This document shows, one piece after another, positions 46,858 to 55,562 of a DNA stretch of 64,000 nt (position 1 is the first letter of the stretch; the number at the start of each line of letters is the position of its first letter). This stretch comes from Sphingomonas sp. YR710 (GTDB lineage: Bacteria > Pseudomonadota > Alphaproteobacteria > Sphingomonadales > Sphingomonadaceae). The notes under the pieces are model-generated. The model ran no database searches. It saw only the letters and a list, made by a program, of their open reading frames with translations, and was not told the DNA's origin. The stretch is from positions 1-64,000 of the forward strand of contig NZ_FMZJ01000014.1 in assembly GCF_900101455.1 (NCBI RefSeq), written 5' to 3'. The translations under genes and the position numbers were made by a program.

Positions 46858-47852
46858 TGAGTCCCGCATCGCTCCGCTTCCTGCTGCTCACGCTCCTGTT
46901 CGGAACGGTCGTACTGGCCACTGAAGCTATCGTGGGCTTCATCCGCATGCACCGTCAGACCGGTCGCCGAATGAACAGGCGTCTGAAGATGGTCGCCGGC
47001 GATGTCGATCGTTCGGTGGCGATCGCGAACCTTCGCCGGAAGCGCCGCGGACAGCAACCGAGGGGCCCCTTGGGACGTATCAGTGCGGGGCTCGAGGCCA
47101 ATCTGGTTGCCGCGGGCCTGCCCTGGTCGGGATCGACCGTCCTAGCCTTCATGATGGCGGCTACCGGAGGGCTCCTTATGCTGGGAGCGGGCCTCGCGAA
47201 ATTTACCGGCTTTGCGATCACAGCGGGCACCATATTGTTGCTGGCGGTATTCGCCGCCGCGGCGGGTCTTGGTGTTCCGACCCTGATCCTGTCGCGGCTT
47301 GCCGACCGCCGACACCGGAAGATGGAAGAACAGTTTCCAGTCGCGCTCGACGTATTCGTTCGCGGATTGCGGGCGGGGCATCCCGTGTCGTCGGTCCTCC
47401 ACATGTTGACCCAGGAAATGCCGGATCCGATCGGCAGCGAGTTCGGGCTTGCGGTCGATGAAGTCACCTACGGCGCCGATATCCGCGATGCATTGCAGAA
47501 TATGGCGGATCGATGCCGGATGGAAGATATGAACATGTTTGTCGTATCGCTTTCAATCCAGGCGGAAACAGGCGGAAATCTCGCCGAAATTCTGGAAAAT
47601 CTTTCCGGAGTTATCAGGGAAAGAGCCGGCATGATGATGCAGGTGAAGGCTCTGAGTTCGGAAGGACGAATGACAGGCGTAATACTTACAGCACTTCCTG
47701 TGCTTTCATTCGTGGCCTTGTTTATTTTGAATCCAGAATTTTATCTAGATGTAGCACAGGATCCGGCTTTTGTCATTGGATTTTGTTCGCTGCTGGTTCT
47801 GTATGCGATAGGTTTCTTCTCTATTCGTCGCATGATCGATCTGAAGGTGTAA
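46854..47852 (+). CDS. tadB: Tad pilus inner-membrane platform protein TadB
   Basis: A 332-residue membrane protein. N-terminal helices include LRFLLLTLLFGTVVLATEAI. A central T2SF (GspF-like) cytoplasmic domain has RQFPVALDVFVRGLRAGHP-like text (EQFPVALDVFVRGLRAGHPV) and VSLSIQAETGGNLAEILENL, followed by two C-terminal helices. TadB and TadC together form the platform on which CpaF acts. It overlaps cpaF and is followed by tadC after four bases. Confidence 0.96.
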   Translation: MMSPASLRFLLLTLLFGTVVLATEAIVGFIRMHRQTGRRMNRRLKMVAGDVDRSVAIANLRRKRRGQQPRGPLGRISAGLEANLVAAGLPWSGSTVLAFMMAATGGLLMLGAGLAKFTGFAITAGTILLLAVFAAAAGLGVPTLILSRLADRRHRKMEEQFPVALDVFVRGLRAGHPVSSVLHMLTQEMPDPIGSEFGLAVDEVTYGADIRDALQNMADRCRMEDMNMFVVSLSIQAETGGNLAEILENLSGVIRERAGMMMQVKALSSEGRMTGVILTALPVLSFVALFILNPEFYLDVAQDPAFVIGFCSLLVLYAIGFFSIRRMIDLKV

Positions 47853-47856
47853 TGTG

Positions 47857-48837
47857 ATGCAATATCTCCTCTCCGAGACCGCCGTCCGCATCGCCTGGCT
47901 CGCGATGATCTTCCTGCTCGTGGCGACGGCAGCGTTCGTCGTCAGCAGCCTGATCGAGCGACGGGTGAAGCTGCGGCAGCGATTGGGCGCGGCCGGGCCG
48001 CACGCCGGCCTTCCGGCGTTCGAAGGGTCATCGTTGCGGGCCGACGCGACCGGCTCTGCCTGGACCAGGATGGTCGCTGCAATCGAGCATCGCGGAATTT
48101 CGCTGGCCGATACGAAAGGCCATATCCTGCGCAAGAAGCTGATTGCGGCGGGCTATACAGCTCCGGAAGCGCCGCAGCTGTTCACCTTCATTCGCCTGCT
48201 GCTGACGATCTCGCTGCCCGCGGCATTCGTGACGATCAACATGTTCGCGCGCGCGCCGGTGACCCTTTTCAGGCTCGATATGTTCGGATCGATCCTGGCA
48301 TTGATCGGGCTGTATCTGCCCAATTTCTGGGTGACGCGCCGCGCCGAGCGACGTCAGCGCCAGCTCGTAAATGCCTTTCCGGACGCACTCGATCTGATGC
48401 TGGTATGCGTTGAGGCAGGGCTGGGGCTCGAGGCTGCGTTCGATCGCGTCGGCCAGGAGATGAGCCTTGCCCACCCCGTTTTATCCGAACTGCTCGGCAA
48501 CCTCGTTCTTGAGCTGCGAGCGGGCCGCAGCCGCGAAGAGGCCATGCACCGTATGGCGGATCTGGCGGGTATCGACGAGATACGATCCTTTGCCACGCTG
48601 ATTATCCAGTCGGACAAATTGGGATCGAGCATCGGCCAGACGCTGCGGATCTATGCCACTGAAATGCGGGTGAAGCGCAGGATGCGGGCCGAAGAAAAGG
48701 CTCATCGCCTGCCGGTCCTGCTCTCGATCCCGCTGGTCGCCTGCATGCTGCCGGTGATGATCGGCGTGCTGATGCTGCCGGCCGGCATCCGGGTGGTGCG
48801 GCAAGTCATGCCCTCCATGGCGCATCACGGATCATGA
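47857..48837 (+). CDS. tadC: Tad pilus inner-membrane platform protein TadC
   Basis: About 326 residues from the ATG at 47857 (GAAGG upstream). It is organised like TadB: N-terminal helices, a T2SF domain (NAFPDALDLMLVCVEAGLGL; FATLIIQSDKLGSSIGQTLR; MRVKRRMRAEEKAHRLPVLL), and two C-terminal hydrophobic segments. The stop overlaps the start of the following lipoprotein gene (ATGA). It is the second half of the pilus platform. Confidence 0.96.
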   Translation: MQYLLSETAVRIAWLAMIFLLVATAAFVVSSLIERRVKLRQRLGAAGPHAGLPAFEGSSLRADATGSAWTRMVAAIEHRGISLADTKGHILRKKLIAAGYTAPEAPQLFTFIRLLLTISLPAAFVTINMFARAPVTLFRLDMFGSILALIGLYLPNFWVTRRAERRQRQLVNAFPDALDLMLVCVEAGLGLEAAFDRVGQEMSLAHPVLSELLGNLVLELRAGRSREEAMHRMADLAGIDEIRSFATLIIQSDKLGSSIGQTLRIYATEMRVKRRMRAEEKAHRLPVLLSIPLVACMLPVMIGVLMLPAGIRVVRQVMPSMAHHGS

Positions 48838-49733
48838 AACAGAAAAGCGCCCTTCTCGGCACGCTCCTGCTGCCGATGGTGCTCGCCGGTTGCGCGCACC
48901 ATCATGTCGCTGTCCGGGTGTCGCCTTTGCCCGCCGTCGATGCGGGGCTGCCCAGCCTGTCCTTGGCTAAGGGGAAGATGCTGTTCGCGCGCGGCGAATA
49001 TGCGCTGGCACTGGAATGCTTCCAGCGGGCTGTGCGTGAGGATCCGGCCGGCGCCGATGGCTATAACGGTCTTGCCGCCAGCTATGATCAGCTCGGGCGT
49101 TTCGATCTCAGCCGCCGCTATTATGAGCTGGCGCTGGCGCGTGCGCCGGAAGATGTTCGCATTCTGCGCAATCTGGCGCGCTCGCTCGACCGGCAGGGCG
49201 ATCAGCTCGCGGTTCGCAAGCTGATGGATGAAGTCGCCTTGCTGACGAAATCCACGGCAGTGCAGCCTGACAGCATGGAAGTCGCGCGCCAGCCCATGAC
49301 CGAAGCCCGGCAGCCGGTGAGCATATTGACAAACTTGGCAGCGCTCGTGGGCCTCTCGACGACACCGAAAATGCAGGATGTGGGCAACGAATTGGACGTC
49401 GTTCTGCCCGCGGCAAAGCCGGCTGTCGTCGAACAGAGCGTGTCATTGCGCATCGTCAATGCCGTCGGGCGCCGGCATCTCGCGGCGCACATGCGGGGCC
49501 ATCTCACCGGTTCCGGCTGGGCGACAGTCGACATCAGCGATTTTCGGTCACATCTGAAGCACTCGCTCATTCTTGTTTCGCAAAAGGACGAGGCACAGGC
49601 ACAGCGTCTCGCGGCGTCTTTGCCCTTCACCCCGAAAATTCGCCAGCTCGCGTCGCTGTCCCATATGATCCTCGTTCTCGGGGGTGATTCAGCGCCATTC
49701 GACGATCGCCTCCGGCAAGAGGCGGGAAGCTGA
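48834..49733 (+). CDS. TPR lipoprotein with LytR C-terminal-like domain (TadD position)
   Basis: A 299-residue protein with a lipobox at LAGC (residues about 17-20) followed by a His cluster. TPR repeats occupy about 45-125 (MLFARGEYALALECFQRAVR; GLAASYDQLGRFDLSRRYYE). The C-terminal part (about 200-290) reads like a LytR_C domain (SLRIVNAVGRRHLAAHMRGH; SLILVSQKDEAQAQRLAASL). TadD, a TPR lipoprotein, helps secretin assembly in Tad systems, but the LytR_C-like addition is not part of classical TadD and might touch the cell wall. It overlaps tadC and the next TPR gene. Confidence 0.82.
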   Translation: MKQKSALLGTLLLPMVLAGCAHHHVAVRVSPLPAVDAGLPSLSLAKGKMLFARGEYALALECFQRAVREDPAGADGYNGLAASYDQLGRFDLSRRYYELALARAPEDVRILRNLARSLDRQGDQLAVRKLMDEVALLTKSTAVQPDSMEVARQPMTEARQPVSILTNLAALVGLSTTPKMQDVGNELDVVLPAAKPAVVEQSVSLRIVNAVGRRHLAAHMRGHLTGSGWATVDISDFRSHLKHSLILVSQKDEAQAQRLAASLPFTPKIRQLASLSHMILVLGGDSAPFDDRLRQEAGS

Positions 49734-50557
49734 TGTTGCGGCCCGGCTGGATCAGGCTGTCGGCGATGCTCCTTGTCGCGAGCGGTGCCGCCGCGGCGGG
49801 CACCGACGATGGTCGCTATGTTGCGGGTATCGAGCGCGCGATTGCGGCGGGGCGCCTGACTCAGGCCGAGGCCATGCTCAATGTTCCTGATGCGATCGCC
49901 AATCCGGTCGAGCGTCAGCGATTGGCGGCTTCATTCCTGCTTGCCCGCCATGAGGACGAGAAGGCGGCGGACCTGTTCGGTGTGCTCCTGCAGAGCATGC
50001 CGCACGATTGCCGTGTAGAGGAGGGCGCCGCAACCGCGGCGATGCGGCTGCGTCGTTATGAGCAGGCCGGCTCGCTGCTGGCCAGCGTCATCGCCACCTG
50101 TCCCGATCGTGCGCTGGCCTGGGGGCATCTGGCCATATTGTACGATATCCAGGGGCGATGGGATGCGTCGGCCGCGGTCCATCGGCAGGCGCTTGCGATT
50201 GAGCCCGACAACCCGGCGCTGCTCAACAACGCCGGTGCGTCGATGTTTGCCCAGCGTCGCTTTCGGGAGGCTCGGGACTATTTTCAGCGGGCCGTCCAAC
50301 GCGATCCCGTTACGGAGCGGTATCGCAACAACCTCGACATCGCGATCGTGGCCGGGGGCAAAGCGCCGGCGATAGACGACGAATCCGATCCCGAACGGCG
50401 CTCGCTGCGGCTCAACAACGCGGGCTATGCCGCCTGGCTCGCCGATGATCGAACGACTGCAGAAGCCTATTTCAATAAATCGATCGAGACCAGCGCGTAT
50501 CGATTTCGCGCGGCCGAGACCAATCTCGAAGGGCTGACAGGAAAGGTTGCGCCATGA
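49733..50557 (+). CDS. Secreted TPR protein of the Tad locus
   Basis: A 274-residue protein with a signal peptide (LSAMLLVASGAAAAG). Helical TPR repeats cover most of the length (ALAWGHLAILYDIQGRWDAS; NPALLNNAGASMFAQRRFRE, then ARDYFQRAVQRDP). No lipobox is visible, so it should be soluble in the periplasm. With the preceding TPR lipoprotein it probably fills the TadD role. The start overlaps the previous stop (TGATG) and the stop overlaps cpaA. Confidence 0.85.
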   Translation: MLRPGWIRLSAMLLVASGAAAAGTDDGRYVAGIERAIAAGRLTQAEAMLNVPDAIANPVERQRLAASFLLARHEDEKAADLFGVLLQSMPHDCRVEEGAATAAMRLRRYEQAGSLLASVIATCPDRALAWGHLAILYDIQGRWDASAAVHRQALAIEPDNPALLNNAGASMFAQRRFREARDYFQRAVQRDPVTERYRNNLDIAIVAGGKAPAIDDESDPERRSLRLNNAGYAAWLADDRTTAEAYFNKSIETSAYRFRAAETNLEGLTGKVAP

Positions 50558-51057
50558 AGGATGTGATCCTCTATATGTTCTACGCGGTGCTGATGTTGGC
50601 AGCGCTGCAGGATCTCGCGACGCTCAGGATTTCAAACATCTTTCCGGCACTGGTGCTCGTCCTGTTTTGCGCGTGGTTGTTCGTGAACGGCGTTCCGGCA
50701 ACGATCTGGCAGAATGGGATCGTCTTTGCCGTCACGTTTGGCATCGGCGTTCTGTTGTTTGCTGTTCACTGGCTGGGCGGCGGCGACGTGAAGTTGCTTG
50801 CCGCGTCTTCGATCTGGTTCGGTCTCTCCGGCGGATTGGTTGTCCTGATTTATGTCGCTCTATGCGGCGGCGTACTGGGGCTGGCGCTCATCATTGGTCG
50901 CAGGATGACGACCATGCGGTTCCGGCAGCAGCTGGGGTGGCCCGGGCTCCAGATCCACGGACCCATCCCTTATGGCCTTGCGATCGCGGCGGGCGTGATG
51001 GTGGCAATCATGGTTCACGGCCCGAATCCGAACGGTGTGTTTGTCCTCACGCTGTAG
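50554..51057 (+). CDS. cpaA: Prepilin peptidase CpaA/TadV
   Basis: A 167-residue aspartic prepilin peptidase of the A24 family with about four or five membrane helices. The catalytic aspartates are Asp20 in ALQDLATLRISN and Asp78 in the GxGD-type motif GGGDVKL. It lacks the N-terminal methylase domain, as usual for TadV. It cleaves the Flp pilin and the TadE-like pseudopilins. Here it is the last gene of the operon, whereas in many loci it lies next to flp. Confidence 0.94.
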   Translation: MKDVILYMFYAVLMLAALQDLATLRISNIFPALVLVLFCAWLFVNGVPATIWQNGIVFAVTFGIGVLLFAVHWLGGGDVKLLAASSIWFGLSGGLVVLIYVALCGGVLGLALIIGRRMTTMRFRQQLGWPGLQIHGPIPYGLAIAAGVMVAIMVHGPNPNGVFVLTL

Positions 51058-51296
51058 GGCCCGCACCTCATCCCGGCCATCAATTGATGATTGTGAATAT
51101 CTATGCGCGCCAATCGCTGATGCGAGCAAAATTATGGTATCTATAGAATATAATATACCTGCGTATATGTACTGATATAAAAACACCGAAGTATAATATC
51201 CAACGTGTTCATTACGAAATGCGCTAATCAATAAAAAATACGAAATTGACACTCCTACGTATTCGGCAAGTAAGTCGATGCAATTGAGGGTGTGTG

Positions 51297-53705
51297 ATGA
51301 ACATACGTATGTATGCCTTGCAGGCATCGAAAACTCTGCTGAATCAGGGGAAAGCCGCCCAAGCAGTTCACATTCCTGGCGCAGCGTCATGCGCGCTGAT
51401 CAGCACGACGCGGGCATGCGCCGCTATCATGCCGCTCATTCTGCTCGCGGCGTGCGGGGGAGGCGGCGGAGTCGGTTCGACCCCCACCCCAACATCCTCG
51501 GGAACGGGCAGTATCTCACCCAATCCACCTTCTCCGCCACCGATCGAGATCGCGTCTATATCGGCTATGCCGCCCGTCGCGACGACCAACAGCGCAGGCG
51601 TCAATTATGACGACGCTGAATATCGATTGTCGAACGTCGATGTCGCCGCGAACGCGCTCGCGGCCTACAATACGGGGGCTACCGGCGCTGGCGTCAAGAT
51701 CGCTATCATCGACAGCGGCTTGTCCGATCCGGCCGCCGTATTCGCCGGTCGGATCGATCCCGCCAGTACCGATCTGGTATCCAATCGCGGCATAACCGAT
51801 ACCGACGGCCATGGAACGTCGGTATCGGCGATCGCCGCGGCGGGCCGCGACGGCAAAGATATGATGGGCGTGGCATTCAACGCCACCGTGCTGGTCGCCC
51901 GCACCGATACGATCGGATCGTGCGGATCGAGCACTGGCTGCCAGCATAATGACGACGTGTTGGCCAGGGGTGTCGATCTTGCCCGGCAGAATGGCGCGCG
52001 GGTGATCAACATGTCGCTGGGGGGAAGTGAAGCTGCGACCAGCGGGTTGGTTACCGCTGTCAGGGCGGCGGCGGCGGCGGGTATCATCGTCGTCATTTCG
52101 GCGGGTAATGATGGCGGGGCTAATCCCGACGCCTTCTCCCAGATCGCGGCCGCCAATGGCATGAACGGAATGGTCGTCATCGCCGGTTCGCATGATGCTG
52201 GTTACAATATGTCTTCCTTCTCGGATCGAGCCGGTACTTACGGCCCATATTATCTGACGGCGATGGGTGAGGCGGTGCGCTCGATCAACCAGAATGCCGG
52301 CCACTTCCTGTTTTCGGGCACCTCTTATTCGGCGCCGGCAATTGCCGGTGCGGCGGCCGTGCTTGCGCAGGCCTTTCCGAATCTCACTGGAAAACAGATC
52401 GTCGACCTGCTCTTTTCCACCGCGACCGATGCTGGCGCAGCCGGCGTCGACGGCATCTTTGGCCATGGCATCCTCAATCTTGGCAAGGCCTTTCAGCCGC
52501 AGGGCGGCACCAACCTGGCGGGCAGCACCATCGCGGTGTCGCTGACCGGCAACGGCACGACCAGTGCGGCGATGGGCGATGCGACTGCCCAGACCGGGAT
52601 GTCGGCCGGAAAGATGGTAATCCTCGATGGCTATGGCCGCGCTTATACGATGAACCTGGGATCGACGCTTGGCCGACCGTCTGCGGTGCGACCGCTGATC
52701 GCATCACTGATGGGGGATGTCCACACCACCGATCTGTCACGAGGGCCGATCGCGGTGTCGCTGAATGTCGCGCAGGGCCGGATCGGCGAGCCGGCGGCAG
52801 ACATCCGCAGGCTGGGCCTCAGCAGCGGAGATGCGCGGATGGTGCGGATGCTGTCGGGCCGGGTGATGGCGCGGATTGGCAGGAATACCCTGGCCGTGCT
52901 GGGCATGGCGGAAGGCGCCGGACGTTTGTCCGCGATGATCGCTGGTCAGGCTGAGGCGCCCTTCCTCGTCGCACGCGAGCCCGATGAGACCCCCGGCTTC
53001 GCCGTGCGCCATGGTGTTGCGTTCGCAATCCGCCATGACCTCGGTTTTGCCGCGGTGACGGTCGCCTCCGAACGCGGCGTGGTGAGCGGGCCGGTTGCCG
53101 ATAGCTTGTCCGATGCCGGATATAGTTCGGCCAGTGCTCGGTTCGATCGCCGGCTCGGCGGCGTGTCGTTGTCGGGCGGCATAGCTGTGATCCGGGAAGA
53201 CGCCAGCGTGCTGGGAGCCCGCTTTGGCGCAGCGCTGGGCGGTGGCGGTGCGAACACGAAGATCATCGACGCGCGCGTTGCCTGGCAAATCAGCAATGGC
53301 TGGTCGCTGGCAGGCGCTGTGCGGCAGGGTTGGACCCGCGCGGACGCCGGCGGCACCCTGGTCAACGGCAAACTGCTGACCAGCGCCTTCGCTTTCGATC
53401 TCGTCAAGGCGGGCCATGGCTATCGCTTCGGCCTGCGCGTTGCGCAGCCGATGCGGGTGGCAAGCGGCGGCTATGATCTCTCTTTGCCCTCAAGCTATGA
53501 TTATGCCACCGGCACGGTTGGCTATGATCGGCAATATCTGAGCCTGAGGCCCAAAGGGCGGGAGCTCGATCTCGAAGCGGCTTACGGTGCCCGGCTGGCG
53601 GGCGGATGGATCGACGCCAATCTGTTTCTGCGCCGTGAACCGGGCAACGTCGCGGCGGCGCCGGTCGATCACGGCATGGCGGTGCGCTACGCGCTGGCCC
53701 TCTGA
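51297..53705 (+). CDS. S8 subtilisin-like serine protease, lipoprotein with long C-terminal region
   Basis: About 802 residues from the ATG at 51297 (GAGGG six bases upstream). A long leader ends in the lipobox LLAAC followed by a Gly run and a Pro/Ser/Thr linker. The S8 domain spans about residues 100-380: Asp139 in IIDSGLS, His172 in DTDGHGTS and Ser343 in SGTSYSAP, with SAGNDGG near the oxyanion region. The last 400 residues are beta-rich and resemble the C-terminal region of autotransporter-like S8 proteases, though a full 12-strand barrel is not certain. It lies between the Tad and SCPU clusters and could process surface proteins. Confidence 0.87.
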   Translation: MNIRMYALQASKTLLNQGKAAQAVHIPGAASCALISTTRACAAIMPLILLAACGGGGGVGSTPTPTSSGTGSISPNPPSPPPIEIASISAMPPVATTNSAGVNYDDAEYRLSNVDVAANALAAYNTGATGAGVKIAIIDSGLSDPAAVFAGRIDPASTDLVSNRGITDTDGHGTSVSAIAAAGRDGKDMMGVAFNATVLVARTDTIGSCGSSTGCQHNDDVLARGVDLARQNGARVINMSLGGSEAATSGLVTAVRAAAAAGIIVVISAGNDGGANPDAFSQIAAANGMNGMVVIAGSHDAGYNMSSFSDRAGTYGPYYLTAMGEAVRSINQNAGHFLFSGTSYSAPAIAGAAAVLAQAFPNLTGKQIVDLLFSTATDAGAAGVDGIFGHGILNLGKAFQPQGGTNLAGSTIAVSLTGNGTTSAAMGDATAQTGMSAGKMVILDGYGRAYTMNLGSTLGRPSAVRPLIASLMGDVHTTDLSRGPIAVSLNVAQGRIGEPAADIRRLGLSSGDARMVRMLSGRVMARIGRNTLAVLGMAEGAGRLSAMIAGQAEAPFLVAREPDETPGFAVRHGVAFAIRHDLGFAAVTVASERGVVSGPVADSLSDAGYSSASARFDRRLGGVSLSGGIAVIREDASVLGARFGAALGGGGANTKIIDARVAWQISNGWSLAGAVRQGWTRADAGGTLVNGKLLTSAFAFDLVKAGHGYRFGLRVAQPMRVASGGYDLSLPSSYDYATGTVGYDRQYLSLRPKGRELDLEAAYGARLAGGWIDANLFLRREPGNVAAAPVDHGMAVRYALAL

Positions 53706-53792
53706 GGGTATGAATGGCGATTGGGCGCGCGCGCATTGTGCCAATTTCGGCTGGCCCCCCGAACGGGTCCCGGCGATGCCGTTCTGCGGCGA

Positions 53793-53815
53793 CCATGTAA
53801 GTGGAACGCCGATGG
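53793..53815 (+). promoter_or_regulatory. Motif CCATGTAAG-GGAA-C-CCG, copy 1
   Basis: CCATGTAAGTGGAACGCCGATGG lies 66 bases before the kinase-like gene start. A near copy is found upstream of the SCPU operon at 54672-54695. The similarity, about 20 of 24 positions when aligned with one gap, suggests a shared regulatory site. The function is inferred from position only. Confidence 0.4.
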
Positions 53816-53880
53816 TATAGTTCCCAATTCTCCGTTGCAGCTTTGCGGAAGATGATCACGGCTAAACAGGGAGGCGGGCC

Positions 53881-54414
53881 GTGTGCGACCATATCATATC
53901 ATCCGATGAACCCTTTGAGCCTGGAGTCTATCAGGGGCTGCATGAGGTGGTTGAGCATGTGAACCTCCTGGGGGGCGTGGAGCGTGAGCACATTGTCGCC
54001 ACCATCGATGATCATGTCCGGGCCGTTGAACATATCATGCGCGCCTTGATCGGCCCCGACGCGCGGCTGTCGTGCGATCTGAGAGCTTCCGGCGCGGAGG
54101 TAAGGCTGCCATCGGCTGCCATCGAAGCCGCCATGCTGCAACTCGTGAATCACGCGCGCGCCTGTAGTGGCGTCATCCGCTCGGTAGCGATCAGAACAAG
54201 GCGATCTTGCGGGCGCATCTGCGTCATATTTGTTTATCGATCGGCTATGGGAAAAGCGCTGAGCTACTCGGCGATAAGAGATGAGCTGGCGCTGCTGACC
54301 GCGCGGCGCCTCGTCCAATCCGCCGATGGCCAGTTTCGTATCCGCTTCAGTAAGGCAGTCGGCAACGTCATTTTGCTGACCTTCCCTGCCGTGCCAGGTG
54401 CAATGCACCTGTAG
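53881..54414 (+). CDS. Degenerate histidine-kinase-core-like protein
   Basis: A 177-residue protein starting at GTG (AGGGAGG about eight bases upstream). Residues about 15-60 resemble a dimerisation helix pair, and about 60-175 a HATPase fold. LQLVNHARA stands for the N box, and LTARRLVQSADGQFRIRFS then GNVILLTFPAV stands for the last strands. The G1 (DxGxG), F and G2 boxes and a phosphorylatable H box are not recognisable, so it probably cannot act as a normal kinase. It lies alone between the S8 protease and the SCPU operon and may be a phosphotransfer or regulator-binding protein. The assignment rests on pattern reading and is tentative. Confidence 0.5.
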   Translation: MCDHIISSDEPFEPGVYQGLHEVVEHVNLLGGVEREHIVATIDDHVRAVEHIMRALIGPDARLSCDLRASGAEVRLPSAAIEAAMLQLVNHARACSGVIRSVAIRTRRSCGRICVIFVYRSAMGKALSYSAIRDELALLTARRLVQSADGQFRIRFSKAVGNVILLTFPAVPGAMHL

Positions 54415-54671
54415 TTACGCCGTAATTACGCAAGATATTATCCCATAATAAAGTGCGGGCGAATCGCCTCTTCTCAGTCGGCATTTGTTGTTCTGCCGCC
54501 AAAATTCCTCGCCAAGACATAAAAATCCGAAAACAATTTTGGAAGAACATGGCGGATGCTGTGGCATGAGCGCCTGGGCCGGTCGGTTGTCGCCGATGAA
54601 ATTTGCAACATATTGATTCTTATCGGAAAAATATGAATTCTCTGGTTCCGGCAAGCAGCAGGATTCGGAGG

Positions 54672-54695
54672 CCATGTAAGCGGAATCCCGGATGG
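54672..54695 (+). promoter_or_regulatory. Motif CCATGTAAG-GGAA-C-CCG, copy 2
   Basis: CCATGTAAGCGGAATCCCGGATGG lies about 80 bases before the first SCPU gene, matching the site before the kinase-like gene. It is a candidate binding site for a common regulator of the two transcription units. Confidence 0.4.
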
Positions 54696-54775
54696 AAGAA
54701 TCCGGATGAAGAGTCCCCAGTGGGAGCATTACCAAATGCGCAATCGAGAAATTTACATGAATAAGGACTCGGAAC

Positions 54776-55426
54776 ATGTCGGGTCAGATGAGCCGACTAT
54801 ATTGGAAACGAGGCTGTTCGGTGAAGTCAGGAACGCATCTTTTATTGGTAATGGGACTAAGTAGTTTCCTCATGCCAGTTGCGAAGGCGCAAACTGCATA
54901 TTCGCCGGATAGTGGGCGTTCGCCCAACCAGATTGTCCTTTCTGTCCCGGTTACCGCATCTGTTGGCGGACGTTGTGGATTTGCCACGGGCGGCGCGCCC
55001 AATGGGGCCTACAATAAGGACAATTTCGATGCGGAAGGGTTTCAGCAGGATTTTGCCTTTGTCCTGAATTGCACCGGCCCCTCACGCGTGGCCGTTGTCT
55101 CCCAAAATGGCGGTCTTCTGACAGGCGGTGTGGTGCCGGCGGGCTATATCACCAAGGCTCCGTATAACGTCACACTGCACCTGATTGCGGATGGCGGTGG
55201 TACGATCGCCGACGCGACATGTCCGGTAAGTACATTGACGGCGAGCGCCGGTTGTTCGTTCGTGGGGCCGGCCAGCACATCGCAGGGGCTTCGGTTGGCT
55301 GCGGCCTCCAATCTGCAGGCGGGATCCTACGTCAGGGTCGCCGCACCACCTTATCCGGGACCGAGCACGCTTGTTCAGGGCACCTACTCCGACAGGCTTA
55401 CCGTGACGCTGAGCGCTGCACCGTAA
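54776..55426 (+). CDS. Spore coat U (SCPU) domain pilus subunit 1
   Basis: Up to 216 residues from the ATG at 54776. A GTG at 54821 with AGG seven bases upstream gives a cleaner signal peptide (KSGTHLLLVMGLSSFLMPVA, then KAQ) and may be the true start. The mature protein has a CsuA/B-like layout: an N-terminal donor strand region (IVLSVPVTASVGGRCGF), two conserved Cys pairs, and the final TYSDRLTVTLSAAP strand. In archaic chaperone-usher pili such proteins complete each other by strand exchange. It is the first gene of the operon and is followed by a hairpin. Confidence 0.88.
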   Translation: MSGQMSRLYWKRGCSVKSGTHLLLVMGLSSFLMPVAKAQTAYSPDSGRSPNQIVLSVPVTASVGGRCGFATGGAPNGAYNKDNFDAEGFQQDFAFVLNCTGPSRVAVVSQNGGLLTGGVVPAGYITKAPYNVTLHLIADGGGTIADATCPVSTLTASAGCSFVGPASTSQGLRLAAASNLQAGSYVRVAAPPYPGPSTLVQGTYSDRLTVTLSAAP

Positions 55427-55439
55427 GCCTGTCGGTGTC

Positions 55440-55465
55440 CGACGCCGTTCCGGGGGGCGGCGTCG
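55440..55465 (+). terminator. Intergenic hairpin after SCPU subunit 1
   Basis: An 8-bp perfect stem CGACGCCG/CGGCGTCG with a 10-base loop lies 14 bases after the first SCPU stop. No T run follows, so it is more likely to act as an RNA processing or stabilising hairpin than a full terminator. Confidence 0.5.
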
Positions 55466-55562
55466 AACAACTCATCCCCGGAAACCCGCGAGCAATCGCA
55501 TCATGAGCCCGGTTCAGGTCACCTGGCCTCGCGGCTTTTCAATGGACGTAAGGAAGGACAGA

